From NCBI GenBank assembly GCA_013698285.1, contig JACCVE010000499.1, positions 1 to 9,037 of the forward strand: DNA of 9,037 nt. Reading direction: 5' to 3'. Positions 1 through 8,607 of the stretch are shown here, in pieces (within the stretch, counting starts at the first letter, position 1; each line of letters opens with the position of its first letter). The notes beneath the pieces are model-generated. The model made no database searches and had not been told where the DNA came from. It saw only the letters and a program-made list of their open reading frames with translations. The DNA is from Chloroflexia bacterium (lineage in GTDB: Bacteria; Chloroflexota; Chloroflexia; Thermomicrobiales; UBA6265). A program made the position numbers and the translations under genes.

Positions 1-12
1 CGTCCATCCGGG

Positions 13-95
13 CGGAGAGGGCGAGATTCGAACTCGCGGAGCTCTCGCTCGACTGTTTTCAAGACAGTTGCCTTAAACCGCTCGGCCACCTCTCC
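13..95 (-). tRNA. tRNA-Ser (anticodon UGA)
   Basis: Read on the minus strand this folds as a class II tRNA. The acceptor GGAGAGG (95-89) pairs with CCTCTCC (20-14). A D-arm follows, then an anticodon stem ACTGT/ACAGT around the loop CTTGAAA, giving anticodon TGA, which reads UCA-type serine codons. A long variable arm with stem GAGC/GCTC and a T-arm GCGAG/CTCGC with loop TTCGAAT follow. The long variable arm and the G discriminator (position 13) are serine identity features. The 3' CCA is not encoded: the next bases read CCC. It lies on the same strand as serS, about 100 bp beyond the serS stop. The identity is close to certain; the exact 3' boundary assumes a normal 7-bp acceptor stem. Confidence 0.96.
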
Positions 96-120
96 CGGGC
101 ACCGCCGCGACCGGAGCCCC

Positions 121-149
121 AGTATACGCCACGACCCGGGCGTCCACAA
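121..149 (-). promoter_or_regulatory. Putative sigma70-type promoter of tRNA-Ser
   Basis: On the minus strand a TTGTGG hexamer (149-144, matching the TTG of TTGACA) is separated by exactly 17 bp from TATACT (126-121), which matches TATAAT in five of six places. The -10 box ends 25 bp before the tRNA 5' end, implying a short 5' leader of roughly 19 nt for RNase P to remove. This suggests the tRNA can be transcribed independently of serS. No U-tract terminator is visible between the serS stop and this site, so read-through from serS is also possible. Confidence 0.55.
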
Positions 150-196
150 CGGCCAATGTGGGCGTCGTCGACCCGCGGGGTGACTTCCTTGCCGGG

Positions 197-1495
197 TCAG
201 GTTGAGACCCGGACGGGTGTCGCGAGCGGCGTGATCGTCTCCTGCTCCGGGAAGTACGAGCGGATGGCGTCGGGTAGGCGAACGGAGCCGTCCTCTCGCT
301 GGTACGTCTCCAAAATCGCGATCATGGTCCTGGGCAGGGCGAGGGCCGAGCCATTGAGGGTGTGCAGGTGACGTGGCTTTCCCCCGCCCGAAGGTCGGAA
401 GCGGAGGTTGGCGCGGCGGGCTTGGAACTCGCGGAAGGTCGAGACGGACGACACCTCCAACCACTCTCCCGAGCCGGGCGCCCAGACCTCGAGGTCGACG
501 GTGTACGCCGACGAGAACGAGAGGTCGCCGGCGCAGATCTGGAGGCGGCGGGAGCGGAGGCCGAGGCCGTCGAGGACCGCTTCGGCGTGGTCGAGGAGGC
601 GGGCGTGCTCGGCGTCCGAGTCGTCCGGGTGGACGAACTTGACGAGTTCGACCTTCTCGAACTGGTAGCCGCGCTTGATGCCCCGCACCTCGCGTCCGGC
701 CGAGATCTGCTCGCGCCGGAAGCAGGGGGTGTGCGCGACGTGGTTGATCGGCAGGGTCGCCTCGTCCAGGATTTCATCGCGGTACATGTTGGTGATCGGG
801 ACCTCGGCGGTCGGAATCAGCCACTTGTCTTCTTCGGCGTCGTGATAGAGGGTCTCTCCGAACTTGGGCAAGTTTCCGGTCCCGACCAGCATCTCGGCCG
901 GGACGAGGTAGGGAGGTGCGACCTCGACGTAGCCGTGCTGGCGAGTGTGGAGATCCAGCATCCAGTCGATCAGGGCCCGTTGGAGACGGGCACCGTCACC
1001 GACCAGGATGTAGTTCCTGGCCCCGGCGACCTTCACGCCCCGCTCGAAGTCGATGATCCCGAGCGCCTCGCCGAGTTCCCAATGGGGCCGGGGGGTGAAC
1101 CCGAACTCTGGCATTTCGCCCCGTTCCGAGATGACGATGTTGTCCCGTTCGTCGGTCCCGTCGGGAACGATCTCGGCCGGAAGGTTCGGCACAGTCAGGA
1201 GGAGGGCCTGGAGTTCCGCGTCGATCGCCCGGGATTCGACATCGTAGCGGTCGATGTCGTCGCCCAGCGTGCGGAGGGTCTCGATCAACGACTGGCGCTC
1301 GGCGGCGTCGCTCGCCTTCTGGACGAGTTTCGAGCCCTGGTTGCGTTCCGCCTTCAGGGCCTCGACCGAGGTCAGCGTCTGGCGACGCCGTTCCTCGAGC
1401 TCCAGGATCGCGTCGATCGGCGCGTCCATGCCACGTTTGGCCATCGCGGCCCGGACTAAGTCCGGCTGCTCGCGGATGAGGCGGGTGTCGATCAC
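197..1495 (-). CDS. serS: Seryl-tRNA synthetase (SerRS)
   Basis: This cytosolic class II aminoacyl-tRNA synthetase charges tRNA-Ser (and tRNA-Sec where present) with serine. The 432-residue product is of normal bacterial length. Residues 1-105 form the N-terminal tRNA-binding domain with a charged antiparallel coiled coil (about 25-100), followed by the VPNLP segment. The catalytic domain shows PTAEVP (228-233), the TxE serine-recognition element. Motif 2 has FRRE (259-262), and motif 3 has the NGSALALPRT stretch with its invariant arginine at 389. The family signature usually written SSCSNxxDFQARR here reads SSVSTFREFQARR (349-361), with V for C, T for N and E for D, and the usual K(T/K)YDLE is YTVDLE. 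The fold and ATP-site residues are kept, so I expect an active enzyme. The start is GTG; the sequence after it, MIDTRLIREQPDLV, fits the family N-terminus, and an AAAGG lies 10 nt upstream (1510-1506). A tRNA-Ser gene lies just downstream. No T-box signature is visible in the 131-bp leader. Confidence 0.97.
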   Translation of the reverse strand: MIDTRLIREQPDLVRAAMAKRGMDAPIDAILELEERRRQTLTSVEALKAERNQGSKLVQKASDAAERQSLIETLRTLGDDIDRYDVESRAIDAELQALLLTVPNLPAEIVPDGTDERDNIVISERGEMPEFGFTPRPHWELGEALGIIDFERGVKVAGARNYILVGDGARLQRALIDWMLDLHTRQHGYVEVAPPYLVPAEMLVGTGNLPKFGETLYHDAEEDKWLIPTAEVPITNMYRDEILDEATLPINHVAHTPCFRREQISAGREVRGIKRGYQFEKVELVKFVHPDDSDAEHARLLDHAEAVLDGLGLRSRRLQICAGDLSFSSAYTVDLEVWAPGSGEWLEVSSVSTFREFQARRANLRFRPSGGGKPRHLHTLNGSALALPRTMIAILETYQREDGSVRLPDAIRSYFPEQETITPLATPVRVST

Positions 1496-1626
1496 GGGGA
1501 AGAAACCTTTCGCGGGTCGCGCCGCCGGGCATCGCTCGCGGGGGAGTCCCGGCGATGTCCGGCGACGTGAGAATAGTTGGTATCAGGGAGGGGAGGGATG
1601 GCCTGGCGGCCCGTCGGCGCGCCCGC
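1496..1626 (-). other. serS leader / HNH-serS intergenic region
   Basis: This is a 131-bp gap upstream of serS. On the minus strand a TATTCT hexamer (1575-1570) could serve as a -10 box, but no convincing -35 lies 16-18 bp before it, so a serS promoter here is only tentative. A short inverted repeat, CATCGC (1530-1535) and GCGATG (1552-1557), would sit in the serS 5' untranslated region. It has no U-tract and I assign it no function. There is no TGGNACC-type T-box motif and no clear terminator for the HNH gene. Confidence 0.3.
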
Positions 1627-2184
1627 TTAGGAAGCGAGGGCGGCCGACTGGCTAGACGAAGCGAAGTCGAGTGGCCGGAATCCGGGCAGAAACTTCCACC
1701 ACGCTTCGACCACGTGGCTGTCGAGGCGGCGCTCGATGGTGTAGTACATGCCGGCCCGCGGTTCGGCTGGCACCGTCCGTAGGTCCATCCGGGCCTGCGA
1801 CAGCGACTTGCCGCCTTTGCGGTGGTTGCAACTCTTGCAGGCCGAGACCAGGTTGTCCCACGAGTGCCCACCGCCCCGGGAGCGGGGGATGATGTGGTCG
1901 ATCGTCAGGTCGTGGGAGTGACGGCCACAGTATTGGCAGGTGTGGTCGTCGCGGATGAAGATCTCGCGCCGGGTCAGCTTCACGCGCGGCCGGGGCCTCC
2001 GGATGAGATAGGTCATCCGGATCACGGACGGGAAAGGGTAGGCACGCGTCGCCGTTCGCACGGTACTGGCGTGCTCCTCCAAGACCTCGGCCTTGCCGTC
2101 GAAGACGAGGACGAACGCTCGCCGGACGTTGCAGACGTTGAGCGGCTCATAATTCTGGTTCAGCACCAGGACGGCTCTGTTCAC
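1627..2184 (-). CDS. HNH endonuclease family protein
   Basis: The 185-residue protein carries a compact HNH nuclease fold in its middle: CQYC (83-86), TIDHIIP with the key D96-H97, N111 and then CKSCNHRKGG (C116, C119, H121). The two CxxC pairs are expected to hold a structural zinc, while H97, N111 and H121 fit the metal-dependent beta-beta-alpha catalytic centre. Residues 1-60, beginning MNRAVLVLNQNYEPLN, belong to a widespread stand-alone bacterial HNH family found in many phyla whose cellular role is not established. Nothing marks it as a restriction, intron-homing or phage nuclease: there is no methylase partner, no intron and no mobile flank. The GTG start is supported by GAGGG (2198-2194) with 9-nt spacing, and the family N-terminal motif begins a few residues later. 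The stop is TAA. It lies on the strand of uvrA and serS with gaps of 204 and 131 bp, so operon membership is uncertain. Confidence 0.88.
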   Translation of the reverse strand: MNRAVLVLNQNYEPLNVCNVRRAFVLVFDGKAEVLEEHASTVRTATRAYPFPSVIRMTYLIRRPRPRVKLTRREIFIRDDHTCQYCGRHSHDLTIDHIIPRSRGGGHSWDNLVSACKSCNHRKGGKSLSQARMDLRTVPAEPRAGMYYTIERRLDSHVVEAWWKFLPGFRPLDFASSSQSAALAS

Positions 2185-2239
2185 CCTGTCGATCCCTCGT
2201 CACGATCAGGGTTGCCGCGGGGACCTTCGCACCAGGCTC

Positions 2240-2251
2240 CGGTTGCAACCG
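2240..2251. repeat. 12-bp perfect palindrome upstream of the HNH gene
   Basis: CGGTTGCAACCG is a perfect dyad centred about 61 bp before the HNH start codon, in the 204-bp uvrA-HNH gap. The position would suit an operator, and the TTGCAA centre recalls LacI-type half sites. I could not place a convincing promoter around it, and a 12-bp palindrome can arise by chance. Elsewhere in this gap an inverted repeat CCCGG (2353-2357) / CCGGG (2379-2383) lies just after the uvrA stop but has no U-tract. Nothing else stands out. Confidence 0.35.
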
Positions 2252-2388
2252 ACATCCAACCATCCGCACCTGCTCGTATGGTAGCAGGGCCGGAGAATCG
2301 ACGGTAGGGTCATGGCTGGTCGCGGTCGCCGGTTCACGAGTGGTAAACGTCTCCCGGATACCGGCCGTCGTCGCCGCACCGGGGACGG

Positions 2389-5301
<2,913 letters not shown>

Positions 5302-5342
5302 GGTGCTGTCCTCGGGAACGTTGGGGGGCGACGGAGCAGGAC

Positions 5343-5356
5343 CGAACATGTGTACG
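5343..5356. promoter_or_regulatory. LexA-like (SOS) box 1 at the uvrA start site
   Basis: The 14-mer CGAACATGTGTACG matches the Gram-positive/actinobacterial LexA core CGAAC-N4-GTTCG at nine of ten fixed positions; the one deviation is GTACG for GTTCG. The inner four bases also fit the purine/pyrimidine pattern of Bacillus sites. It covers roughly +1 to +14 of the predicted uvrA transcript, where a bound repressor would block initiation. uvrA is a classical SOS gene in many bacteria, which supports the reading. LexA itself is not in the window, so the cognate motif of this organism is unknown. Confidence 0.68.
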
Positions 5357-5363
5357 CCAGGCG

Positions 5364-5392
5364 ATTTTACCACGCGGGGGTGTGGACGTACA
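5364..5392 (-). promoter_or_regulatory. uvrA promoter with extended -10
   Basis: On the minus strand TAAAAT (5369-5364, five of six matches to TATAAT) is directly preceded by TGG, an extended -10 TGn element. At 17-bp spacing the -35 position reads TGTACG (5392-5387), a poor match, so the extended -10 probably compensates. Transcription would start near 5357, giving a leader of about 56 nt before the uvrA ATG. The two LexA-like boxes overlap the -35 region and the start site. Confidence 0.6.
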
Positions 5393-5400
5393 CGTTTTCG
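5387..5400. promoter_or_regulatory. LexA-like box 2 over the uvrA -35 region
   Basis: CGTACACGTTTTCG differs at two fixed positions from the CGAAC-N4-GTTCG core. It is identical at 12 of 14 positions to box 1 read on the opposite strand (CGTACACATGTTCG). The two boxes therefore form an inverted pair with centres 44 bp apart, close to four helical turns, with the promoter between them. This could let two LexA dimers clamp the promoter. As a single site it is weaker than box 1; its resemblance to box 1 is the main support. Confidence 0.5.
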
Positions 5401-5415
5401 GTGACGGTCCGTCAC
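5401..5415. repeat. 15-bp perfect dyad upstream of uvrA
   Basis: GTGACGG and CCGTCAC flank a single central T, making a perfect 7+1+7 dyad that directly abuts LexA-like box 2. It would be centred about 51 bp upstream of the predicted uvrA start site, a usual place for an activator or a second repressor. The GTGA/TCAC ends recall CRP/FNR-family operators, but the spacing of 7 between those tetramers does not match the canonical 6. I cannot name the regulator. The remaining 154 bp up to the valS promoter (5416-5569) show no gene and no site I can support. Confidence 0.45.
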
Positions 5416-5569
5416 ACCCTTGGCGATTGCGGTGCGCCAGCGTTGGCCACGGGGGAGGTCCGGCGAGCGGACATGCCGCCCCAGGCGCACGCGTCGCATC
5501 GTCTGCCGAAGTCCGGATCGAGAGGGGTCGTCGGGGTCCCGGGGCGAGGGACGTTCGCCACGGCCAAGG

Positions 5570-5598
5570 TTGACACCCGAAGGCCGGGATCGCACAAT
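5570..5598 (+). promoter_or_regulatory. valS promoter
   Basis: A perfect TTGACA (5570-5575) is followed after exactly 17 bp by CACAAT (5593-5598), which matches TATAAT in four of six places. Initiation near 5603-5606 would start the RNA just at the base of the predicted T-box Stem I, which independently supports this promoter. The transcript would run through the leader into valS and mpg. Confidence 0.8.
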
Positions 5599-5802
5599 CT
5601 GAGCAGACTGGAGACGGGGAGGAGTAAGCGAGCCGACCGCCGACAGGGACCGGGATCGTCGATTGAGAATCCCGGATGGTGTGGAGGCCGCCGAAGTCGC
5701 CCTCGAGGTGATGGGTCGAGGTGAGCCAGACACTCACGGAGGCCGATCCGGGTGCGCCCGATAGCGCGCGGCAGAGTGCGGCCGTCCTCGGGGAGGGCCG
5801 AA

Positions 5803-5835
5803 GCAAGGTGGTACCGCGGGTTCGCCCGTCCTTGC
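5803..5835 (+). promoter_or_regulatory. T-box antiterminator
   Basis: Helix A1 pairs GCAAGG (5803-5808) with CCTTGC (5830-5835). The bulge is TGGTACC (5809-5815). Helix A2 pairs GCGGG (5816-5820) with CCCGT (5825-5829) under a TTCG loop. The TGGT of the bulge pairs with the NCCA end of an uncharged tRNA; its final T demands A at the discriminator position, as expected for tRNA-Val. The 3' strand (5825-5835) is shared with the terminator, so the two structures exclude each other. Confidence 0.92.
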
Positions 5836-5865
5836 GCGAGAGCGCTGGGCGGGTTTCGTGTTTTT
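5825..5865 (+). terminator. Intrinsic terminator of the valS T-box
   Basis: CCCGTCC (5825-5831) pairs with GGGCGGG (5847-5853) with one G-U. Above it GCGC/GCGC (5834-5837/5842-5845) closes a GAGA tetraloop. The stem is followed by TTTCGTGTTTTT (5854-5865), an interrupted U-tract. It uses the 3' half of the antiterminator, so it should form when charged tRNA-Val prevents antiterminator stabilisation. Confidence 0.9.
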
Positions 5866-5907
5866 CGAGAGACACGGTGTCCCGTCCCGGCTGGGTAGCG
5901 AGCGAAG

Positions 5908-5914
5908 AGGAGGT
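5908..5914 (+). promoter_or_regulatory. Strong Shine-Dalgarno of valS
   Basis: AGGAGGT stands 6 nt before the ATG at 5920 and decides the valS start. It lies beyond the T-box terminator and is not sequestered in any obvious helix, consistent with control by transcription attenuation rather than translation. Confidence 0.88.
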
Positions 5915-5919
5915 CGGGG

Positions 5920-8607
5920 ATGGCCGGCACGGTGGAGCGGAGGGGCGGGGCACCGGGGTCCGTGGGTGAACTGGCGAAGGCGTACGATCCCGTCGGGATC
6001 GAGCGGGGTTTCTACGATTGGTGGGACGCCTCCGGCTACTTCCAGGCGCGGGACGGCGAGAAGGCGTTCGTCGTCGTGATGCCGCCGCCGAACGTGACCG
6101 GCGAGCTGCACATCGGCCACGCCCTGTTCGTCGCGGTCGAGGACGCGATGGTCCGCTGGCACCGGATGCGGGGTGAGCCGACCCTGTGGACACCCGGCGC
6201 CGACCACGCCGGGATCGCCGGTCAATGGGTGGTCGAGCGTGAGCTGGCCGCGGAGGGATTGACCCGGCACGACCTCGGCCGCGAGGCGTTCCTGGCCCGG
6301 GTCTGGGACTGGATGGATCGCTACCGGGGACGCATCCGGGAGCAGATGAAGGTCCTCGGCGCCTCGTGCGACTGGTCCCGGTTCGCCTTCACGATGGACC
6401 CCGGCCCGGCCCGGGCCGTCCGCCACGCCTTCAAGCACCTCTATGACCGGGGCCTGATCTACCGGGGCGAGCGGATGATCTCCTGGTGCCCCAGGTGCCG
6501 GACGGCCCTCTCCGACCTGGAGGTGGCCTACCGCGACGAGGCCTCGATGCTCTGGCACCTGGCCTACCCGGTCGAGGGGTCGGAGACCGGCGAGACGGTC
6601 GTCGTCGCCACGACCCGGCCCGAGACGATGCTCGGAGACACGGCCGTGGCCGTGTTTCCCGGCGACGAGCGGTACGCCCACCTGATCGGTAAGCGGCTCT
6701 CCCTGCCCATCATGGGCCGGTCGATCCCGATCGTCGCCGACGAGGCCGTTGACCCGGCCTTCGGCTCCGGCGCGGTCAAGGTGACGCCAGCCCACGACCC
6801 GAACGACTTCGAGATCGGCCGCCGCCACGGCCTCGAATCCATCATCGTGATCGGATTCGACGCGACCATGACGGGGGAGGCCGGCCGGTTCACCGGGATG
6901 AGCACGGCCGAGGCCCGGCGAGAGGTGGTCGCCGAGCTAAGTCGGCTTGGCGCCCTGGTCCGGGAGGAACCGCACACCCACTCGGTCGGTCGTTGCTCGC
7001 GGTGCGACACCGTCATCGAGCCGCTCGTCAGCCCGCAGTGGTGGGTGACGATGGCGCCGCTCGCCGCGCCGGCCGTGGAGGCGGCCAAGGACGGCCGCCT
7101 GACCTTCGTGCCGGACCGGTTCCGGGGTGTCTACTTGAACTGGATGGAGAACATCCGCGACTGGTGCATCTCCCGCCAGCTCTGGTGGGGGCACCGCATC
7201 CCCGTCTGGACCTGCCAGGCGGACGGGTGCGGCGAGGTCACGGTCAGTGTCGAGGAGCGCTTGGACGCCTGCCCGGTCTGCGGCGGGCCGGTGGAGCAGG
7301 ACCCGGACGTCCTGGACACCTGGTTCAGTTCTGGCCTGTGGCCGTTCTCGACCCTGGGCTGGCCGGACGAGACGGAGGATCTGGCCCGGTTCTACCCCTC
7401 GTCGGTGATGGAGACGGGCTACGACATCCTGTTCTTCTGGGTCGCCCGGATGGTCTTCTTCGGCCTGGAGATCATGGGCGAGGTGCCATTCCACACCGTC
7501 TACCTCCACGGGACCGTCCGGGACGCCGAGGGGGCCCGGATGAGCAAGACCAAGGGCAACTCGGAAGACCCGACCGAGATCACGGCCCGGTACGGTTCCG
7601 ATGCCTTGCGGTTCACCCTGTTGACCCAGGCTTCGCCCGGCAACGACATGCGGCTCAGCGAGCAGCGGGTCGAGTCGGCCCGCAACTTCGCCAACAAACT
7701 GTGGAACGCGATCCGGTTCTCGAAGCGGTGGCTCGAGACCAACCCGGTGCGGATGGGAATGGACGGGCCGCTGCGCCCCGAGCCGACCGCGCTCGCGGAC
7801 CGTTGGGTGATCAGCCGCTGCGACGCGGTGACCGCCGAGGTCACATCGCTGATGGGCCAGCACCTCTACGGCGAGGCGGCTCGCCAGATCCAGGACTTCG
7901 TCTGGTCGGAGCTGTGCGACTGGTACATCGAGGCGGCCAAGGTCCGGCAGGGGACGGACCGCGAGGGAGAGGTCGCGACGACCCTGGCCTACGTGGTCGA
8001 GCGCAGCCTCCGGTTGCTCCACCCGTTCATGCCCTTCGTGACCGAATCGCTCTGGCAGGTGGTGCCGCACGCCGGGGAGAGCGTCATGATCGCGCCCTGG
8101 CCGGAGGCGGGTGCCCGGGACGAGGCGGCCGAGGCGGGATTCGGCGCCCTGATCGAGCTGGTCCGGGGTATCAGGAACGCCCGGGCCGAGGCTGGGGTCG
8201 AACCGGGCCGGCGGATCGCGGCCGACGTCTACGGTGGTCAGGACGCCGCCGGCATCGAGGCCGCCCGCGCCGAACTGGCCAGTCTCGCCCGGATCGACCC
8301 CGCGGCCTTGCGGTTCGTCCCCGAGCGGCCGCGGGCGGGACCGGACGCGCTGACCGTCGTGGCGGGCGACGCGGTGGCGACCCTGCCGCTGATGGGGATG
8401 ATCGACGTCGCGGTCGAGACGGAACGGCTGGACCGGGAACTGGAGGAAGCGCGGGCCGAGCGCGGCCGGGCCACGGCGCAACTGTCGAACGAGGCGTTCA
8501 CGGGCCGGGCCCCGGCCAACGTGGTCGATGTCCAGCGCCGCCGCCTGGCGACGGCGGAGGAGAGGATCACCGTCCTGGAGGGTCGCCTGGCGGCCCTGCG
8601 CGGGTGA
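5920..8607 (+). CDS. valS: Valyl-tRNA synthetase (ValRS)
   Basis: This cytosolic class I synthetase charges tRNA-Val and edits mischarged threonine. The 895 residues are the usual bacterial length. The Rossmann fold has PPPNVTGELHIGHAL (55-69, HIGH at 64-67). A CPRC motif (190-193) precedes the CP1 editing domain, whose typical TTRPETMLGDTAV (231-243) and VKVTPAHDPNDFEIG (286-300) are present. Further cysteine pairs at 359-362 (CSRC), 432/437 and 451-454 (CPVC) suggest zinc-binding knuckles. WFSSGLWPFSTLGWP (468-482) is a ValRS hallmark. The KMSKS loop reads RMSKT (540-544) followed by KGN, a tolerated variant. The alpha-helical anticodon-binding domain covers roughly 585-760, and a C-terminal ValRS coiled-coil arm covers about 830-893. 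The ATG has a strong Shine-Dalgarno 6 nt upstream. Expression is controlled by the T-box leader, and the stop codon overlaps the start of the downstream glycosylase gene. Confidence 0.98.
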   Translation: MAGTVERRGGAPGSVGELAKAYDPVGIERGFYDWWDASGYFQARDGEKAFVVVMPPPNVTGELHIGHALFVAVEDAMVRWHRMRGEPTLWTPGADHAGIAGQWVVERELAAEGLTRHDLGREAFLARVWDWMDRYRGRIREQMKVLGASCDWSRFAFTMDPGPARAVRHAFKHLYDRGLIYRGERMISWCPRCRTALSDLEVAYRDEASMLWHLAYPVEGSETGETVVVATTRPETMLGDTAVAVFPGDERYAHLIGKRLSLPIMGRSIPIVADEAVDPAFGSGAVKVTPAHDPNDFEIGRRHGLESIIVIGFDATMTGEAGRFTGMSTAEARREVVAELSRLGALVREEPHTHSVGRCSRCDTVIEPLVSPQWWVTMAPLAAPAVEAAKDGRLTFVPDRFRGVYLNWMENIRDWCISRQLWWGHRIPVWTCQADGCGEVTVSVEERLDACPVCGGPVEQDPDVLDTWFSSGLWPFSTLGWPDETEDLARFYPSSVMETGYDILFFWVARMVFFGLEIMGEVPFHTVYLHGTVRDAEGARMSKTKGNSEDPTEITARYGSDALRFTLLTQASPGNDMRLSEQRVESARNFANKLWNAIRFSKRWLETNPVRMGMDGPLRPEPTALADRWVISRCDAVTAEVTSLMGQHLYGEAARQIQDFVWSELCDWYIEAAKVRQGTDREGEVATTLAYVVERSLRLLHPFMPFVTESLWQVVPHAGESVMIAPWPEAGARDEAAEAGFGALIELVRGIRNARAEAGVEPGRRIAADVYGGQDAAGIEAARAELASLARIDPAALRFVPERPRAGPDALTVVAGDAVATLPLMGMIDVAVETERLDRELEEARAERGRATAQLSNEAFTGRAPANVVDVQRRRLATAEERITVLEGRLAALRG

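Larger units (their letters stand above)
5605..5865 (+). ncRNA. T-box riboswitch leader of valS (tRNA-Val, GUC specifier)
   Basis: This is a cis-acting leader that senses uncharged tRNA-Val and lets transcription continue into valS. Stem I spans about 5606-5717. It has a base helix GACU/GGUC and then GA-rich strands where a kink-turn is expected. The specifier loop has AGUA (5623-5626, part of GAGTAA) on one side and GAA-GUC (GUC at 5696-5698) on the other. A helix GCG-A-GCC (5628-5634) pairs with GGCCGC (5686-5691), and a distal helix CCGGGAT/ATCCCGG (5650-5656/5669-5675) closes a 12-nt loop. Hairpin GTGAG/CTCAC (5721-5725/5733-5737) and a stem CGGCC/GGCCG (5779-5783/5796-5800) suit Stem II and Stem III positions. 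The diagnostic T-box GGTGGTACCGCG lies at 5807-5818. GUC is a valine codon and would pair with anticodon GAC. The T-box call is very secure; exact helix borders are hand-folded. Confidence 0.93.

Noticed and set aside
362..1459. Plus-strand open frame (365 codons) opposite serS
   Set aside because: Antisense shadow of serS; no Shine-Dalgarno context or recognisable motif.
1496..1626. T-box or other tRNA-sensing leader for serS
   Set aside because: The gap is only 131 bp and contains no TGGNACC motif, specifier arrangement or U-tract terminator.
2353..2383. Intrinsic terminator after uvrA (CCCGG/CCGGG inverted repeat)
   Set aside because: The arms are only 5 bp with a 21-nt loop and no U-tract follows.
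5302..5733. Possible 144-residue N-terminal extension of UvrA
   Set aside because: The added residues are low-complexity Arg/Ser/Pro-rich, unlike UvrA. The region contains the uvrA promoter, the LexA-like boxes and the start of the valS leader, and the ATG at 5301 has a good Shine-Dalgarno.
5871..5881. Palindrome GACACGGTGTC between the T-box terminator and valS
   Set aside because: It is short, in a transcribed leader, too tight to form a stable hairpin, and likely to occur by chance.
5734..6828. Minus-strand open frame (364 codons) across the valS leader and 5' end
   Set aside because: It crosses the T-box and terminator and runs antisense to conserved ValRS motifs; no family resemblance.
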